Of a stretch of DNA of 64,000 nt, positions 1 through 8,318 are shown in pieces (within the stretch, counting starts at the first letter, position 1; each line of letters begins with the position of its first letter). Source of the stretch: JAXGXJ01 sp963816155 (lineage in GTDB: Bacteria; Actinomycetota; Thermoleophilia; RBG-16-64-13); contig CAWFJE010000002.1 in NCBI GenBank assembly GCA_963816155.1, positions 372,001-436,000 on the forward strand. Direction: 5' to 3'. Under the pieces are notes generated by a model, which was not told the DNA's origin, ran no database searches, and saw only the letters and a program-made list of their open reading frames with translations. The position numbers and the translations under genes were made by a program.

Positions 1-506
1 GCCAGGGTCGGCGGGCCGAAGGTGATGTGAAAGATTCCGGCTTCTTCCGTGAGCGGACGGGTTGGGGCCTGCGTCCACTGCGGGAACGGGCCGATGATGA
101 CGTCGACCTTCTGGTCGACCAGCGACTGGACAGCGGCTACAGCCGTGTCCATCTTGGACTGGTCGTCGACGAAGACCAACTCCACCTGGCGGCCGTTGAT
201 CCCGCCATTGGCGTTGACGTACTTGGCCTCTGTCTCGAAGCCCTGCTTGATCTGCCCGCACGGGGCGGCGCTGTCACCCGTGAGCGAGATGGCGATACCG
301 AACTTGAGCGGGGCCGTATTGGCCGCACTCGTTGTGGTTGACTCGGCCGGAGCAGTGGTCTCAGTGCTCTCCGGCGCCATCGTGGTGTCGGTGCTCTCCG
401 GCGCCATCGTGGTGGTGGTCTCCTCGTCGCCGCCGCACGCCACGGCGAACATGCTGAGAACAAGCACCAAGACCAGACCGAGAGCAATCCAATATCTCTT
501 TCTCAT
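1..506 (-). CDS. Branched-chain-type ABC transporter substrate-binding lipoprotein (partial, C-terminus outside window)
   Basis: The first 168 residues are visible and the 3' end runs off the window. The protein starts with Lys/Arg residues, a hydrophobic segment and a lipobox-like AVAC at about residues 20-23, so it should be a lipid-anchored extracytoplasmic solute receptor. A Thr/Ser/Glu-rich linker follows (TMAPEST repeated), then the start of a periplasmic-binding fold (KFGIAISLTGDSA; NGGINGRQVELVFVDD), typical of LivK/Leu-Ile-Val receptors. The ATG at 504-506 has an excellent GGAGG about 7 nt upstream. It sits 70 bp downstream of the permease/ATPase gene on the same strand, so it should be the receptor of that importer. 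The family is clear; the ligand is unknown. Confidence 0.9.
   Translation of the reverse strand, partial: MRKRYWIALGLVLVLVLSMFAVACGGDEETTTTMAPESTDTTMAPESTETTAPAESTTTSAANTAPLKFGIAISLTGDSAAPCGQIKQGFETEAKYVNANGGINGRQVELVFVDDQSKMDTAVAAVQSLVDQKVDVIIGPFPQWTQAPTRPLTEEAGIFHITFGPPTL
364..414. repeat. 27-bp-period tandem duplication in the lipoprotein linker
   Basis: A 24-base unit occurs at 364-387 and again at 391-414, with a period of 27 bases, which is in frame. It encodes two successive copies of the nine-residue unit TMAPESTDT / TMAPESTET in the Thr-rich linker behind the lipid anchor. Confidence 0.85.
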
Positions 507-576
507 CCCCTTACCTCCCTTTGTTGAAGCTGTTTGGCCCCTGTGTTGCCGTTTGCACAAACGATCCCATGCGCTG

Positions 577-3354
577 TCACTCCTGATCGCCGCCCAGGTA
601 GCTTGCGCGCACGCGATCATCTTGCCGAAGTTGAGTGGCCGTGCCGGCGAGCACGACCGTGCCCGTCTGCAGCACGACCCCGAGATGCGCCAAGGAGAGC
701 GCCATCTCTGCGTTCTGCTCCACCATGAGCATGGTCAGGCCCTGCTGGTTGAGCTTGGCCAGCGCCTCGAAAATGCGTTCCACCGCCAGAGGAGCGAGGC
801 CCATGGAGGGTTCGTCAAGAAGCAGGAGCTTCGGTTTGCCGGTGAGCGCACGACCGATGGCCAACATCTGCTGCTCACCCCCGGAAAGGGTCCCGGCCTC
901 CTGCCTACGCCGCTCCGCCAGGATGGGGAAAAGATCGTAGACGAAGGCGATATCGTCGGCCAAGCCGGAACGATCGTTCCGACCCGTGGCCCCCACGATC
1001 AGGTTGTCCTCCACCGTCAGGGTGGGGAAGAGTTGACGGCCCTCGGGCACCTGGCACACGCCCATGTTCTTGATCTTCTCAGGCGCCAGATGGGTGATGT
1101 CGGTCTCCCCGAAGCGCATCCTGCCACTACCGCTCCTAACGATCCCCGAGATCGTATTGAGCAGCGTGCTCTTGCCGGCACCGTTGGCTCCCAGGACCGT
1201 CACCACCATTCCCTTGGAGACCGTCAGTGAGACGCCATGAAGGGCTTCGATGGACCCGTAGCGGGTCACGATATCTTCTATGACGAGGAGGTCCTCCGGC
1301 ACCGGGCAATCCTCCCCGTCCACCAGATCTCGGGTGGCGCACAGATCCCTGGTCCCCAGGTCGGCTCCGAGATAGGCGCTGATCACCTTCTGGTCTCTCT
1401 GCACGTGTTCAGGCGCGCCTGACGCGATCAATTCGCCGTAATCGAGGACGTTCACCGTGTCGGAGATGTCCATGACCAGATCCATGTCGTGCTCCACGAT
1501 GAGAACGGTCACACCGGCATCGCGGATGGTGGCGATCTGTTTGATCAACTCCTCGCGCTCGCTTTGGTTGGTTCCCGCCGCCGGCTCGTCGAGCAGAAGC
1601 AGACGCGGCTCAGAAGCGAGCGCTCGAGCGATCTCCACCAGACGTTGCTGTCCGTAGGGGAGACTGGAAGCGGGCATATCGGCGCGCTCGCGCAATCCCA
1701 CCAGGGCCAAGGCATCCATCGCCCGTTCCCTGGAACGCCTCTCTTCCCGCCTCTGCGAGGGGAAGCCAAGGCCCCCGGCCCAGAAACCCGACTTCTCGTG
1801 CCTGTGACATCCGACCAGAACGTTCTCGAGCACGCTCATGTTCACGAAGATGCGCAGGTTCTGAAAGGTGCGGGCCACGCCGAGACGAGCCATGTCGGCC
1901 GCTTGGAGCTTCGTGACCTCGGTATCCTCGAACCAGATCCGGCCACCGGCCATCTCCTGCAGCCTGCTGATAGCATTGAACAGAGTAGTCTTGCCCGCGC
2001 CGTTGGGTCCGATCAGGGCGGTGATGCTACCCTCCTTCACCTCGAAGGAGACCTCATTCACGGCCTTCAGACCGCCGAAGTGCACCGACACATCTTCAAT
2101 GCGCAGCAGAGGGAGTCCCGAGTGCAGCTCACCCTTCTGGCGGGCCAGATCCTCCGCGAGGAGCCCGGTCACCCTCGGTGCCGAGACTGTGGCCACCGCA
2201 GACGCCTCGACCGCTCCCGTGACGGGGACCATAGTGCTCTGCCGATAGGCGCCCCCCTCGCCGCTGTCCGCGGCGGCGTAGGCGGTCAACTCCGCAGCGA
2301 TCGGTTTCTCCTCCATGTCCTCTTCCTTGATCTTCGCCCACATCCGCTTCGCGAACTTCGGACGCAGACCAAGAAGACCGGCGGGTAGGAACAGGAGGAG
2401 CAGGATCATGATCACCGAGTAGACGGTGCCGTTGTACTGCAACATGCTCTGCGAGAAGCCGTTGAACACCCAGGTCATGAGCACGGCCCCCACGATCCAC
2501 CCGTAGACGTATCTGTCGCCGCCCACCAGCATCATGACGATGGGAAGGACCGAAGCCGCGAAGGAGAAGTTCTGCGGAGAGACTGCCATGTAGACGAAGG
2601 CGAACATGCCTCCGGCGATCCCGCAGAAGACGGCGTTGAACACGAAGGCCAGGAGCTTCCAGTTGGGGTTGCGCACCCCCAGCGTGGAGGATGCGATCTC
2701 GCTGACAGCAAGACCGCGAAGCGCCCTGCCGACCCGGTACTTGAGAAGCCGGGCCACGAACAGCAGGATGATGATGCAGACGACCCAGACCATGTAGTAC
2801 TTGCGGAGTTGGGTGTCGAACTCGAAACCGAAGATGTTCAGGGGGGCGACCGGTCCGAAGCCGTTGGAAGCACCGGCCCACTTCCACTCGAACACGATGG
2901 CAAGAAATATCTGCCCCAACCCGATCGTGGCCAGGGCAAGATAGAAGTACTTGAGCTTGAGCACGGGACGGCCGATGATCAACGCCACCACTCCGGCGGC
3001 GGCCGCGCCGGCCATCCAGGCGGCGAACGTGGGCACGTTCAGCTTGAGGATGAGTAGCCCGCAAACGTATGCGCCAATGCCGTAGAAGGCCGAATGACCG
3101 AATGAAAGCTGTCCCGCTTGACCGAGGACCAGGCCCACGCTGATCGTGAGGATGGCGTACAAACCGGCCTGCGTCATCACGTTCAGGGCGTAATTGCTGT
3201 CGCTGAGGCTGCTGTAGATGATCGGCCAGACAAGCAGCATGACGACCATCGCTATCTTGGCTACGCTCGCCCAGCCCCAACTCGAGTCGAAGAGGCCCCA
3301 ACGCCGACCCGCCGTGTCGTTCTTCTTGACTTCGTTGCTTGGCGCGGCGGACAT
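577..3354 (-). CDS. Triple-fusion branched-chain-type ABC transporter: LivM permease + LivG ATPase + LivF ATPase in one chain
   Basis: The chain is 925 aa. Residues ~1-340 are a LivM-type permease with about eight or more membrane segments. A ~60-aa linker follows. Residues ~415-660 are a LivG-type ATPase with Walker A GPNGAGKTTLFN, signature LPYGQQRLVEIARAL and Walker B LLLLDEPAAG. Residues ~690-925 are a LivF-type ATPase with GANGAGKSTLLN, LSGGEQQMLAIGRAL and LLLLDEPSMGLAP. Both ATPase halves keep the motifs needed for ATP binding and hydrolysis. The start codon overlaps the livH stop by one base (TGATG), indicating translational coupling. LivM-LivG fusions are known; having all three in one ORF is less usual. 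No stop or frameshift interrupts it. With LivH and the lipoprotein it forms a complete importer, whose substrate is probably the acid degraded by the neighbouring operon. Confidence 0.93.
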   Translation of the reverse strand: MSAAPSNEVKKNDTAGRRWGLFDSSWGWASVAKIAMVVMLLVWPIIYSSLSDSNYALNVMTQAGLYAILTISVGLVLGQAGQLSFGHSAFYGIGAYVCGLLILKLNVPTFAAWMAGAAAAGVVALIIGRPVLKLKYFYLALATIGLGQIFLAIVFEWKWAGASNGFGPVAPLNIFGFEFDTQLRKYYMVWVVCIIILLFVARLLKYRVGRALRGLAVSEIASSTLGVRNPNWKLLAFVFNAVFCGIAGGMFAFVYMAVSPQNFSFAASVLPIVMMLVGGDRYVYGWIVGAVLMTWVFNGFSQSMLQYNGTVYSVIMILLLLFLPAGLLGLRPKFAKRMWAKIKEEDMEEKPIAAELTAYAAADSGEGGAYRQSTMVPVTGAVEASAVATVSAPRVTGLLAEDLARQKGELHSGLPLLRIEDVSVHFGGLKAVNEVSFEVKEGSITALIGPNGAGKTTLFNAISRLQEMAGGRIWFEDTEVTKLQAADMARLGVARTFQNLRIFVNMSVLENVLVGCHRHEKSGFWAGGLGFPSQRREERRSRERAMDALALVGLRERADMPASSLPYGQQRLVEIARALASEPRLLLLDEPAAGTNQSEREELIKQIATIRDAGVTVLIVEHDMDLVMDISDTVNVLDYGELIASGAPEHVQRDQKVISAYLGADLGTRDLCATRDLVDGEDCPVPEDLLVIEDIVTRYGSIEALHGVSLTVSKGMVVTVLGANGAGKSTLLNTISGIVRSGSGRMRFGETDITHLAPEKIKNMGVCQVPEGRQLFPTLTVEDNLIVGATGRNDRSGLADDIAFVYDLFPILAERRRQEAGTLSGGEQQMLAIGRALTGKPKLLLLDEPSMGLAPLAVERIFEALAKLNQQGLTMLMVEQNAEMALSLAHLGVVLQTGTVVLAGTATQLRQDDRVRASYLGGDQE

Positions 3355-4235
3355 CAGACTTCACCCTCCGGGATCTTCGTACCCAGAAGCCCCTGGGGTC
3401 TGAAGTAGAGCACCACGAGCAGTATGAGAAAGGCTACCGCGTTCTTGTAGCCGGCCGGCACGAGGCCGGTCGACAGCGCCTGGACGATCCCGAGGGTGAG
3501 ACCACCGACCACAGCGCCCGTGCTGGAGCCCCATCCCCCCAGAACGGCCGCGATGAAACCCATCATCCCGTAGATGCCGCCCGAGGCATAGGTGAGCCCC
3601 CCCACATAGTTGGAGATGGCGATGCCCCCGAGGGCACCGATCGCCGCGCTGATGGCGAAGGAGAGAAGCACCATCCGGCTCACGTTGATGCCGGAGAGAC
3701 TGGCGGCTCTGGGGTTGGTGGCTGTAGCCGTCATGCGCTTGCCCAAGGTGGTGCGATTGTTGAGGAAATAGAGAGCGACAAGGCAGGCGGCCATGATGCC
3801 GACCACCCAGAGAGCCTGGTAGCTGATGTATACACCACCCACACTGAAGGACCCCTCGCCGCTGAAGGCGGGCAGGTTGTTGGTGTAGCCTCCCCATTTG
3901 ACGAGAGCGAGGTTCTCAAAGAGAAGGCTGAGGGCCACGGTGCACAGGATCATCGTCACGAGCGAGATCTTGAGGACCGGTTTCAGGACCACCTGGTACA
4001 TCAGCATGGCAAGGATCACCGTGAGGATGACCCCGACGATGCCCGCCAGCCAGTAGGGAAGCCCCACTTCCATGAGCATGCTGAAGGTGAAAAGCCCACC
4101 GAGCATCACGAAACTACCCTGCGCCATGTTCACGATGCGCGAGGAACGGTAGATGGTCACAAACCCGAGCGCGATGAGGGCGTAGATAGAACCCATCACC
4201 ACCCCTGTGACCAGGAGTTGAAGCCAATTAGTCAT
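3354..4235 (-). CDS. livH: Branched-chain-type ABC transporter permease LivH
   Basis: This 293-aa, very hydrophobic inner-membrane permease is of the usual LivH length. It begins with MTNWLQLLVTGVVMGSIYAL, the N-terminal pattern typical of LivH. The ATG at 4233-4235 is preceded by GAGGGAG about 4 nt away. It pairs with the LivM half of the downstream triple-fusion protein to form the membrane channel. Its stop overlaps the next start by one base. It is separated from the acyl-CoA synthetase by 218 bp, so it may have its own promoter as well as read-through from the catabolic operon. Confidence 0.93.
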   Translation of the reverse strand: MTNWLQLLVTGVVMGSIYALIALGFVTIYRSSRIVNMAQGSFVMLGGLFTFSMLMEVGLPYWLAGIVGVILTVILAMLMYQVVLKPVLKISLVTMILCTVALSLLFENLALVKWGGYTNNLPAFSGEGSFSVGGVYISYQALWVVGIMAACLVALYFLNNRTTLGKRMTATATNPRAASLSGINVSRMVLLSFAISAAIGALGGIAISNYVGGLTYASGGIYGMMGFIAAVLGGWGSSTGAVVGGLTLGIVQALSTGLVPAGYKNAVAFLILLVVLYFRPQGLLGTKIPEGEV

Positions 4236-4374
4236 GCTCCCTCACTCTCACAGGGTCGTAAGGAGTGTTGTTCAGCAAAGTCAGACGGACGCCTACAGCC
4301 AGCAAAAGAGTCCCCCCCCTTCTCCAGACGAGGCCGCGTGCTCAGCCGACACTTGACCAGATCCTTCTTGCTCG

Positions 4375-4403
4375 ATTGTGCGTGCGCTCTCGTGCGTGCG
4401 CAA
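4375..4403 (-). promoter_or_regulatory. Candidate livH promoter with embedded 10-bp direct repeat
   Basis: On the minus strand, TTGCGC (4398-4403) and CACAAT (4375-4380) are separated by 17 bases. The perfect direct repeat GTGCGTGCGC (plus strand 4378-4387 and 4392-4401, four bases apart) covers the spacer and could be a regulator site. The -35 match is weak (3 of 6). Confidence 0.35.
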
Positions 4404-4453
4404 ACAGGTACTGTGGCCCGCCATACTATTCGACCGGCAGAAAGCGCAGCACC

Positions 4454-6661
4454 TCATTCCTTGCCCTCCTTGTACTCCCCGTACCAGCCCATAGAGGCCA
4501 GCGCCCGTACCGCTGCGCGGGGCGAGGAAAGCACGAGGGGCAGATATCGGGAGGGCATCCCTGCGGACGCCGCGCGCCCGGCGAAGATGGGATGATCCGG
4601 GACGTTGATGATGGGCTTACCCGTCTCCTGCATCAGCGCGGCCACCCTCTCGAGAAGCGACGTCTCCCAGGAACTGAACCCGTCGTACTCACCGTTGGCC
4701 AAGCGTGCGCGCTCTTCGCCTCCCGTGCTGGGGACTCCCAGGAAGTTGAGGGCCAGCACGGCATCCACGGTCTCGCAGCGCGTGACGAGTTCCAATGCTT
4801 TCAGCCCCACGTCCCCAAACCCGGCGGCGACCAAGTCCAGGGGGTTGCTCCTGCTCCAGAACGAAGGCAGCAGGGCGTCCAACTCGACCGTGAGATCCCG
4901 AGGCAGGTCGGCCATGACGAGTCCGCCGAGGATCACCTCGTCTGTACCCAAGACGCCCGGTCCTCCTCCATTGGTGATCACTGCCACCCGAGGCCCCTTG
5001 GGTAGGGGCAGGTAGGCAAGACAGGCACCCAAGTCGACCAACTCCTTCGTGGTACCCGCCAGGACCACCCCTGTCTGACGCGCGGCCGCGCGAAACACAG
5101 CCGCTGAGCCGGCCAAGGCCCCGGTATGGGAGGCGGCCGCTCTGCCACCCGACTCTGTGAGACCACCGCGTAGCACCACCACCGGCTTGACGGCCGTCGT
5201 CCGCTGAGCCGCCTCCATGAAGTGATGCCCGTCGTCGATGCCCTCCAGGTACATCATGACGCACTCCGCGGCCGGGTCGTCGCGCAGATGATCGAGCACA
5301 TCGAGGGCGCTCACTTGGGCTTCGTTGCCCACGCTCACGAACTTGTCCACGCCTATGCCGCGCCGCTCACAGGCGTTGACCACGGTCGGTCCGATGCTGC
5401 CTGATTGGGAGACGAAACTGAGGCTACCGGCCGGGGGATGCATGGCCGCAAATCCGGTGGCATGCAATCTGCGCTCGTTGGACATCAAACCCATGCAGTT
5501 CGGACCGATGAGAGTCAGGCCGTGTTCCGATGCAGTGCGCACGATCTCCCGCTCCTGTTCCGCCCCTTCGGCACCCGTCTCTGAGAAACCGGCGGCCAAG
5601 ACGATCGCCGCCCGGGCGCCGCGCCGCCCGCATTCCTCCAGCATACCCTTGACCTGTTGACCCCCCACGGCCAGGAGGACGAGGTCGGGCGCCTCGGGCA
5701 GGTCGGCCAGGCTCGGGTACGCCTGCACGCCGAAGAACGTTCCGCCACGCGGATTGACGGGGTAGATGGTGCCGGTATAGCCGCCGTCCAGCATATTGCG
5801 CAGTGCCGAGCCACCCCACTTGCGGATATCGTCCGAGGCGCCCACGATGGCTACCGAGGCCGGCGCGAAGACGGACCGCAGGTCGGGGATGAAGGTCCGC
5901 TTGGGAAGCGGGGCAGCGGGTTCGGCGAGGATCACCAAGGCGTCGGCCGCCACCGGTCTCCCGTCGTCGATGAGCACGGGATTGATGTCGATCTCCGCGA
6001 CCTCGGGGAAGTCCTGAGCTATGTGCGCCACAGCACTGATGATCCGCTGCAGGACGGCGAGATCGACCGCGGAGGCGCCGCGGAAGGGACCGAGGAGCTT
6101 CGCGCCCTTGATCGCTCCGGGCAGGAGGGCTGCCTGCCGTTCGGAAAGAGGGACCACACCCAGGGCGACGTCATCCAAGACCTCGGTAAGCACACCGCCC
6201 AGTCCGAAGGCCACCACGGGCCCGAACACAGGGTCTCGTTTCAGACCGACCAGGAACTCACGGTCGCCCTCGATCATCCGTTCTATGAGCGCGCCACCGA
6301 AATCGTCCCCGGCCCTCTCTCTGAGCGCAGCCACGGCCTCAGCCGCCGCATCCGCGCCCGTCACACCAAGGATGACCAGTCCGCGCTCTGTCTTGTGATG
6401 GATCTCGGCGCCGATGGCCTTCACCACCAGACGACCGCCCAGCTTCTCGGCTGCGATCCTGGCCTCTGCCTCATTGTTGACCAGAGCCCCGGCCGGAACA
6501 GGCACCCCGTAGGCGGCCAGCAGTGACTTCGACGCCGCCTCGTCCAAGGCGGTGCTCCCGAACTCCACCGCCTCGGTCACCAGCAGGCGCGCCCATTCGG
6601 CCGCCTCGGCCCATTCGGCCTCGGTCGGCTGGTCCTTGATCCCCTCGGTCCGGAACGTCAC
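4454..6661 (-). CDS. ADP-forming acyl-CoA synthetase (NDP-forming acetate-CoA ligase family), fused beta-alpha
   Basis: This 735-aa protein activates a carboxylic acid to its CoA thioester, coupled to ATP/ADP + Pi interconversion. Residues ~1-230 are the ATP-grasp (beta) part, with an HHKTERGLVILGV segment typical of this family. Residues ~240-720 are the CoA-binding and succinyl-CoA-synthetase-like part, starting VFAPASVAIVGAS and containing ASHTGALAG. The His in that segment is expected to be the phosphorylated catalytic residue, as in the family. The order ATP-grasp first then CoA-binding differs from the common acd alpha-beta order. The GTG start at 6659-6661 lies 24 bp after the HpaB-like stop, so the two are co-transcribed. 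By context it is the entry CoA ligase of the catabolic pathway; the acid cannot be told from sequence. Confidence 0.88.
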   Translation of the reverse strand: MTFRTEGIKDQPTEAEWAEAAEWARLLVTEAVEFGSTALDEAASKSLLAAYGVPVPAGALVNNEAEARIAAEKLGGRLVVKAIGAEIHHKTERGLVILGVTGADAAAEAVAALRERAGDDFGGALIERMIEGDREFLVGLKRDPVFGPVVAFGLGGVLTEVLDDVALGVVPLSERQAALLPGAIKGAKLLGPFRGASAVDLAVLQRIISAVAHIAQDFPEVAEIDINPVLIDDGRPVAADALVILAEPAAPLPKRTFIPDLRSVFAPASVAIVGASDDIRKWGGSALRNMLDGGYTGTIYPVNPRGGTFFGVQAYPSLADLPEAPDLVLLAVGGQQVKGMLEECGRRGARAAIVLAAGFSETGAEGAEQEREIVRTASEHGLTLIGPNCMGLMSNERRLHATGFAAMHPPAGSLSFVSQSGSIGPTVVNACERRGIGVDKFVSVGNEAQVSALDVLDHLRDDPAAECVMMYLEGIDDGHHFMEAAQRTTAVKPVVVLRGGLTESGGRAAASHTGALAGSAAVFRAAARQTGVVLAGTTKELVDLGACLAYLPLPKGPRVAVITNGGGPGVLGTDEVILGGLVMADLPRDLTVELDALLPSFWSRSNPLDLVAAGFGDVGLKALELVTRCETVDAVLALNFLGVPSTGGEERARLANGEYDGFSSWETSLLERVAALMQETGKPIINVPDHPIFAGRAASAGMPSRYLPLVLSSPRAAVRALASMGWYGEYKEGKE

Positions 6662-6685
6662 GTGGTCAGTGCTCCCTACTCGTGG

Positions 6686-8176
6686 CTACAGATCCGGCGG
6701 GAACTGGGGAAGTTCGGCGAAGACCGGGTGTTCGCCCGCCCCCGGGATGCCGGCGGCGCGCATGGCCGCCGCCCGGTAACGTCCCCAGTCGGCCATCTGT
6801 AGGATGGACATCTTCTGGGCCTCAAGCGAGCCTTCGGCGTGGATGGTGAGCACGTCCTCATAGCAAGAGGTCAGATCGCGGATGAGTTTGACCATACGCA
6901 GCCGATGCTCGGTGGGTACGCCCGCCTTGCCGCCGAAGTACTTCTCCATGAACTCGCGAGTGTCGGGATTCACGTAATCGTTGTAGGAAGGCGCCGTGAC
7001 GATGATGCCCCCGCCGATATCCTGGATGTACTTGGTGGCGGTATGCCAGTTGTCGGCGAAGTAGAACTTGCAGATATTGGCGATCATGGGGTTGGGATAG
7101 ACGAGATCCGATCCCTCCTCGCCCACAGAGTGCTCCACGGCGGCCAGACCCAGGGTCTCGACGGCCTCCGTGTACATCACCAGCCAGGTGAGTTTCTCGC
7201 GCACGTGGGGCTTCTTGATGATGCCGTTGTATTCGGCCATGAGTGAGGCCGCGCCGGTGAACAACTCCAACTCCATGGCCTTGTAGGTCTCGGCGCTCAG
7301 GCGGTGGAAGTTGGCGAACATGTAGGCCACGTCACCGGCGAACTCCCACTCCCCTTTGAGGAAGATACGCTCGTTGGGGATGAAGACGTTGTCGAAGACG
7401 ATGGTGGCGTCGTTGATGTAGACGGCAGCCGAGATGGGATGGTCGAAGAGAGAGGCCCCTTCGTGGATCTCGGGCTGTGCGCAGATCATGGTGATGCCCG
7501 GCGTGTTCAGCGGCACGCCGAAGGCCACCGCATAGGCTGCGTCGTCCTCCTGCATGGCCCGGCAGGGTGCGATGAGCACCTCGTTGCAGGCCGGCGCCTG
7601 GCTGATGTGGGTCTTGGCCCCGCTCACGATGATGCCGTCGGGACGCTCCTCCACGATGCGCACGTAGAAGTCCTTGTGCTGCACCTGCTGCGATGGGCGC
7701 AGGCTGCGGTCGCCTTTGATGTCGGTAAGACCCATGGCGAAGGACAAGTCGTTCTTCTGCAGATGCCTGCGGTAGGCCTCGACGTTGGCGGCGTAGTCAG
7801 TGCCGTACTTCTTGTCCACGCGGGGAGCCACCACGGTCACCGCGTTCAGGCCGTCCTTAGCCACGAACTTGGCGCCGGAGGGCTTCCCGAAACAGACGCG
7901 GGCCCACAGTTTGACCACTTCGCGCAGGCGCAGCAGGTCCTCGCGCGTACGCTGGCGCTGCAAGGCAAAACTGACCCGTTCACCGTCCTCATCGACGTCG
8001 GTGAGAAGGTCCTGATAACGCGGGTCGTTGTTCATGATGTAGTCCATCGCGACCCAGTCGTTGGTGATCTTGCATACCGGGTGCTCGGTGACGTCCGGCA
8101 CTCGCTTGCCGTCGAAGTACACCACCCGACCGTCTTTGAGACTCTCGAGATACTGCTGGGCGGTCTTGAGTGCCAC
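6686..8176 (-). CDS. 4-hydroxyphenylacetate 3-hydroxylase / 4-hydroxybutyryl-CoA dehydratase family flavoprotein without Fe-S ligands
   Basis: The 496-aa protein matches the HpaB/AbfD acyl-CoA-dehydrogenase-like fold along its whole length (TAQQYLESLKDGRVVYFDGK at the N-terminus, SGAKTHISQAPACNEVLIAP in the middle, a conserved DIGGG near the C-terminus). In AbfD the [4Fe-4S] cluster is held by Cys99, Cys103, His292 and Cys299. Here only the first Cys (about residue 95, RVCFGKPSG) and the His (NFHRLSAETYKA) are visible; the other two Cys positions are Pro/Ser and Tyr. It is therefore more likely a flavin-dependent hydroxylase or redox enzyme than a radical dehydratase, but no HpaC-type reductase is nearby. 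The GTG at 8174-8176 is preferred because AGGAGAGGG lies 6-10 nt upstream. An ATG at 8228-8230 would add 18 residues encoded by low-complexity sequence. Confidence 0.8.
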   Translation of the reverse strand: MALKTAQQYLESLKDGRVVYFDGKRVPDVTEHPVCKITNDWVAMDYIMNNDPRYQDLLTDVDEDGERVSFALQRQRTREDLLRLREVVKLWARVCFGKPSGAKFVAKDGLNAVTVVAPRVDKKYGTDYAANVEAYRRHLQKNDLSFAMGLTDIKGDRSLRPSQQVQHKDFYVRIVEERPDGIIVSGAKTHISQAPACNEVLIAPCRAMQEDDAAYAVAFGVPLNTPGITMICAQPEIHEGASLFDHPISAAVYINDATIVFDNVFIPNERIFLKGEWEFAGDVAYMFANFHRLSAETYKAMELELFTGAASLMAEYNGIIKKPHVREKLTWLVMYTEAVETLGLAAVEHSVGEEGSDLVYPNPMIANICKFYFADNWHTATKYIQDIGGGIIVTAPSYNDYVNPDTREFMEKYFGGKAGVPTEHRLRMVKLIRDLTSCYEDVLTIHAEGSLEAQKMSILQMADWGRYRAAAMRAAGIPGAGEHPVFAELPQFPPDL

Positions 8177-8252
8177 GTGAATCCCTCTCCTATCGCTGGT
8201 CACATCGCTGGTCGCGTCAGATGTCAGCATAGCGGCGCTCCGGCCCGCTTAG

Positions 8253-8270
8253 ATAGAGCGCTCGCTCTAT
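8253..8270. promoter_or_regulatory. TetR-type operator, site 1
   Basis: This perfect inverted repeat ATAGAGCG-CT-CGCTCTAT lies two bases downstream of the -10 box of the 8273-8302 promoter, where bound repressor would block transcription start. A near-identical site lies at 19818-19835 in the same relative place. The length and symmetry are typical of TetR-family operators, and a TetR gene lies at 16678-17382. Confidence 0.8.
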
Positions 8271-8272
8271 GC

Positions 8273-8302
8273 ATTGTGACAGGAACTGGGGGCCCCTGTC
8301 AA
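8273..8302 (-). promoter_or_regulatory. Promoter of the HpaB-like/acyl-CoA synthetase operon
   Basis: On the minus strand, a consensus -35 TTGACA (8297-8302) is followed after 18 bases by CACAAT (8273-8278), then GC, then the palindromic operator. The layout is matched base for base in spacing by the 19838-19867 promoter. Confidence 0.7.
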
Positions 8303-8318
8303 GGCTCGTGAAGGTCGC

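Noticed and set aside
49..1230. Long open plus-strand frame over the lipoprotein and transporter genes
   Set aside because: It is antisense to well-supported genes with clear motifs; high GC makes such frames common. The same holds for other long antisense frames at 5657-6526, 8905-10479, 15070-16575, 26110-27219 and 44244-45818.
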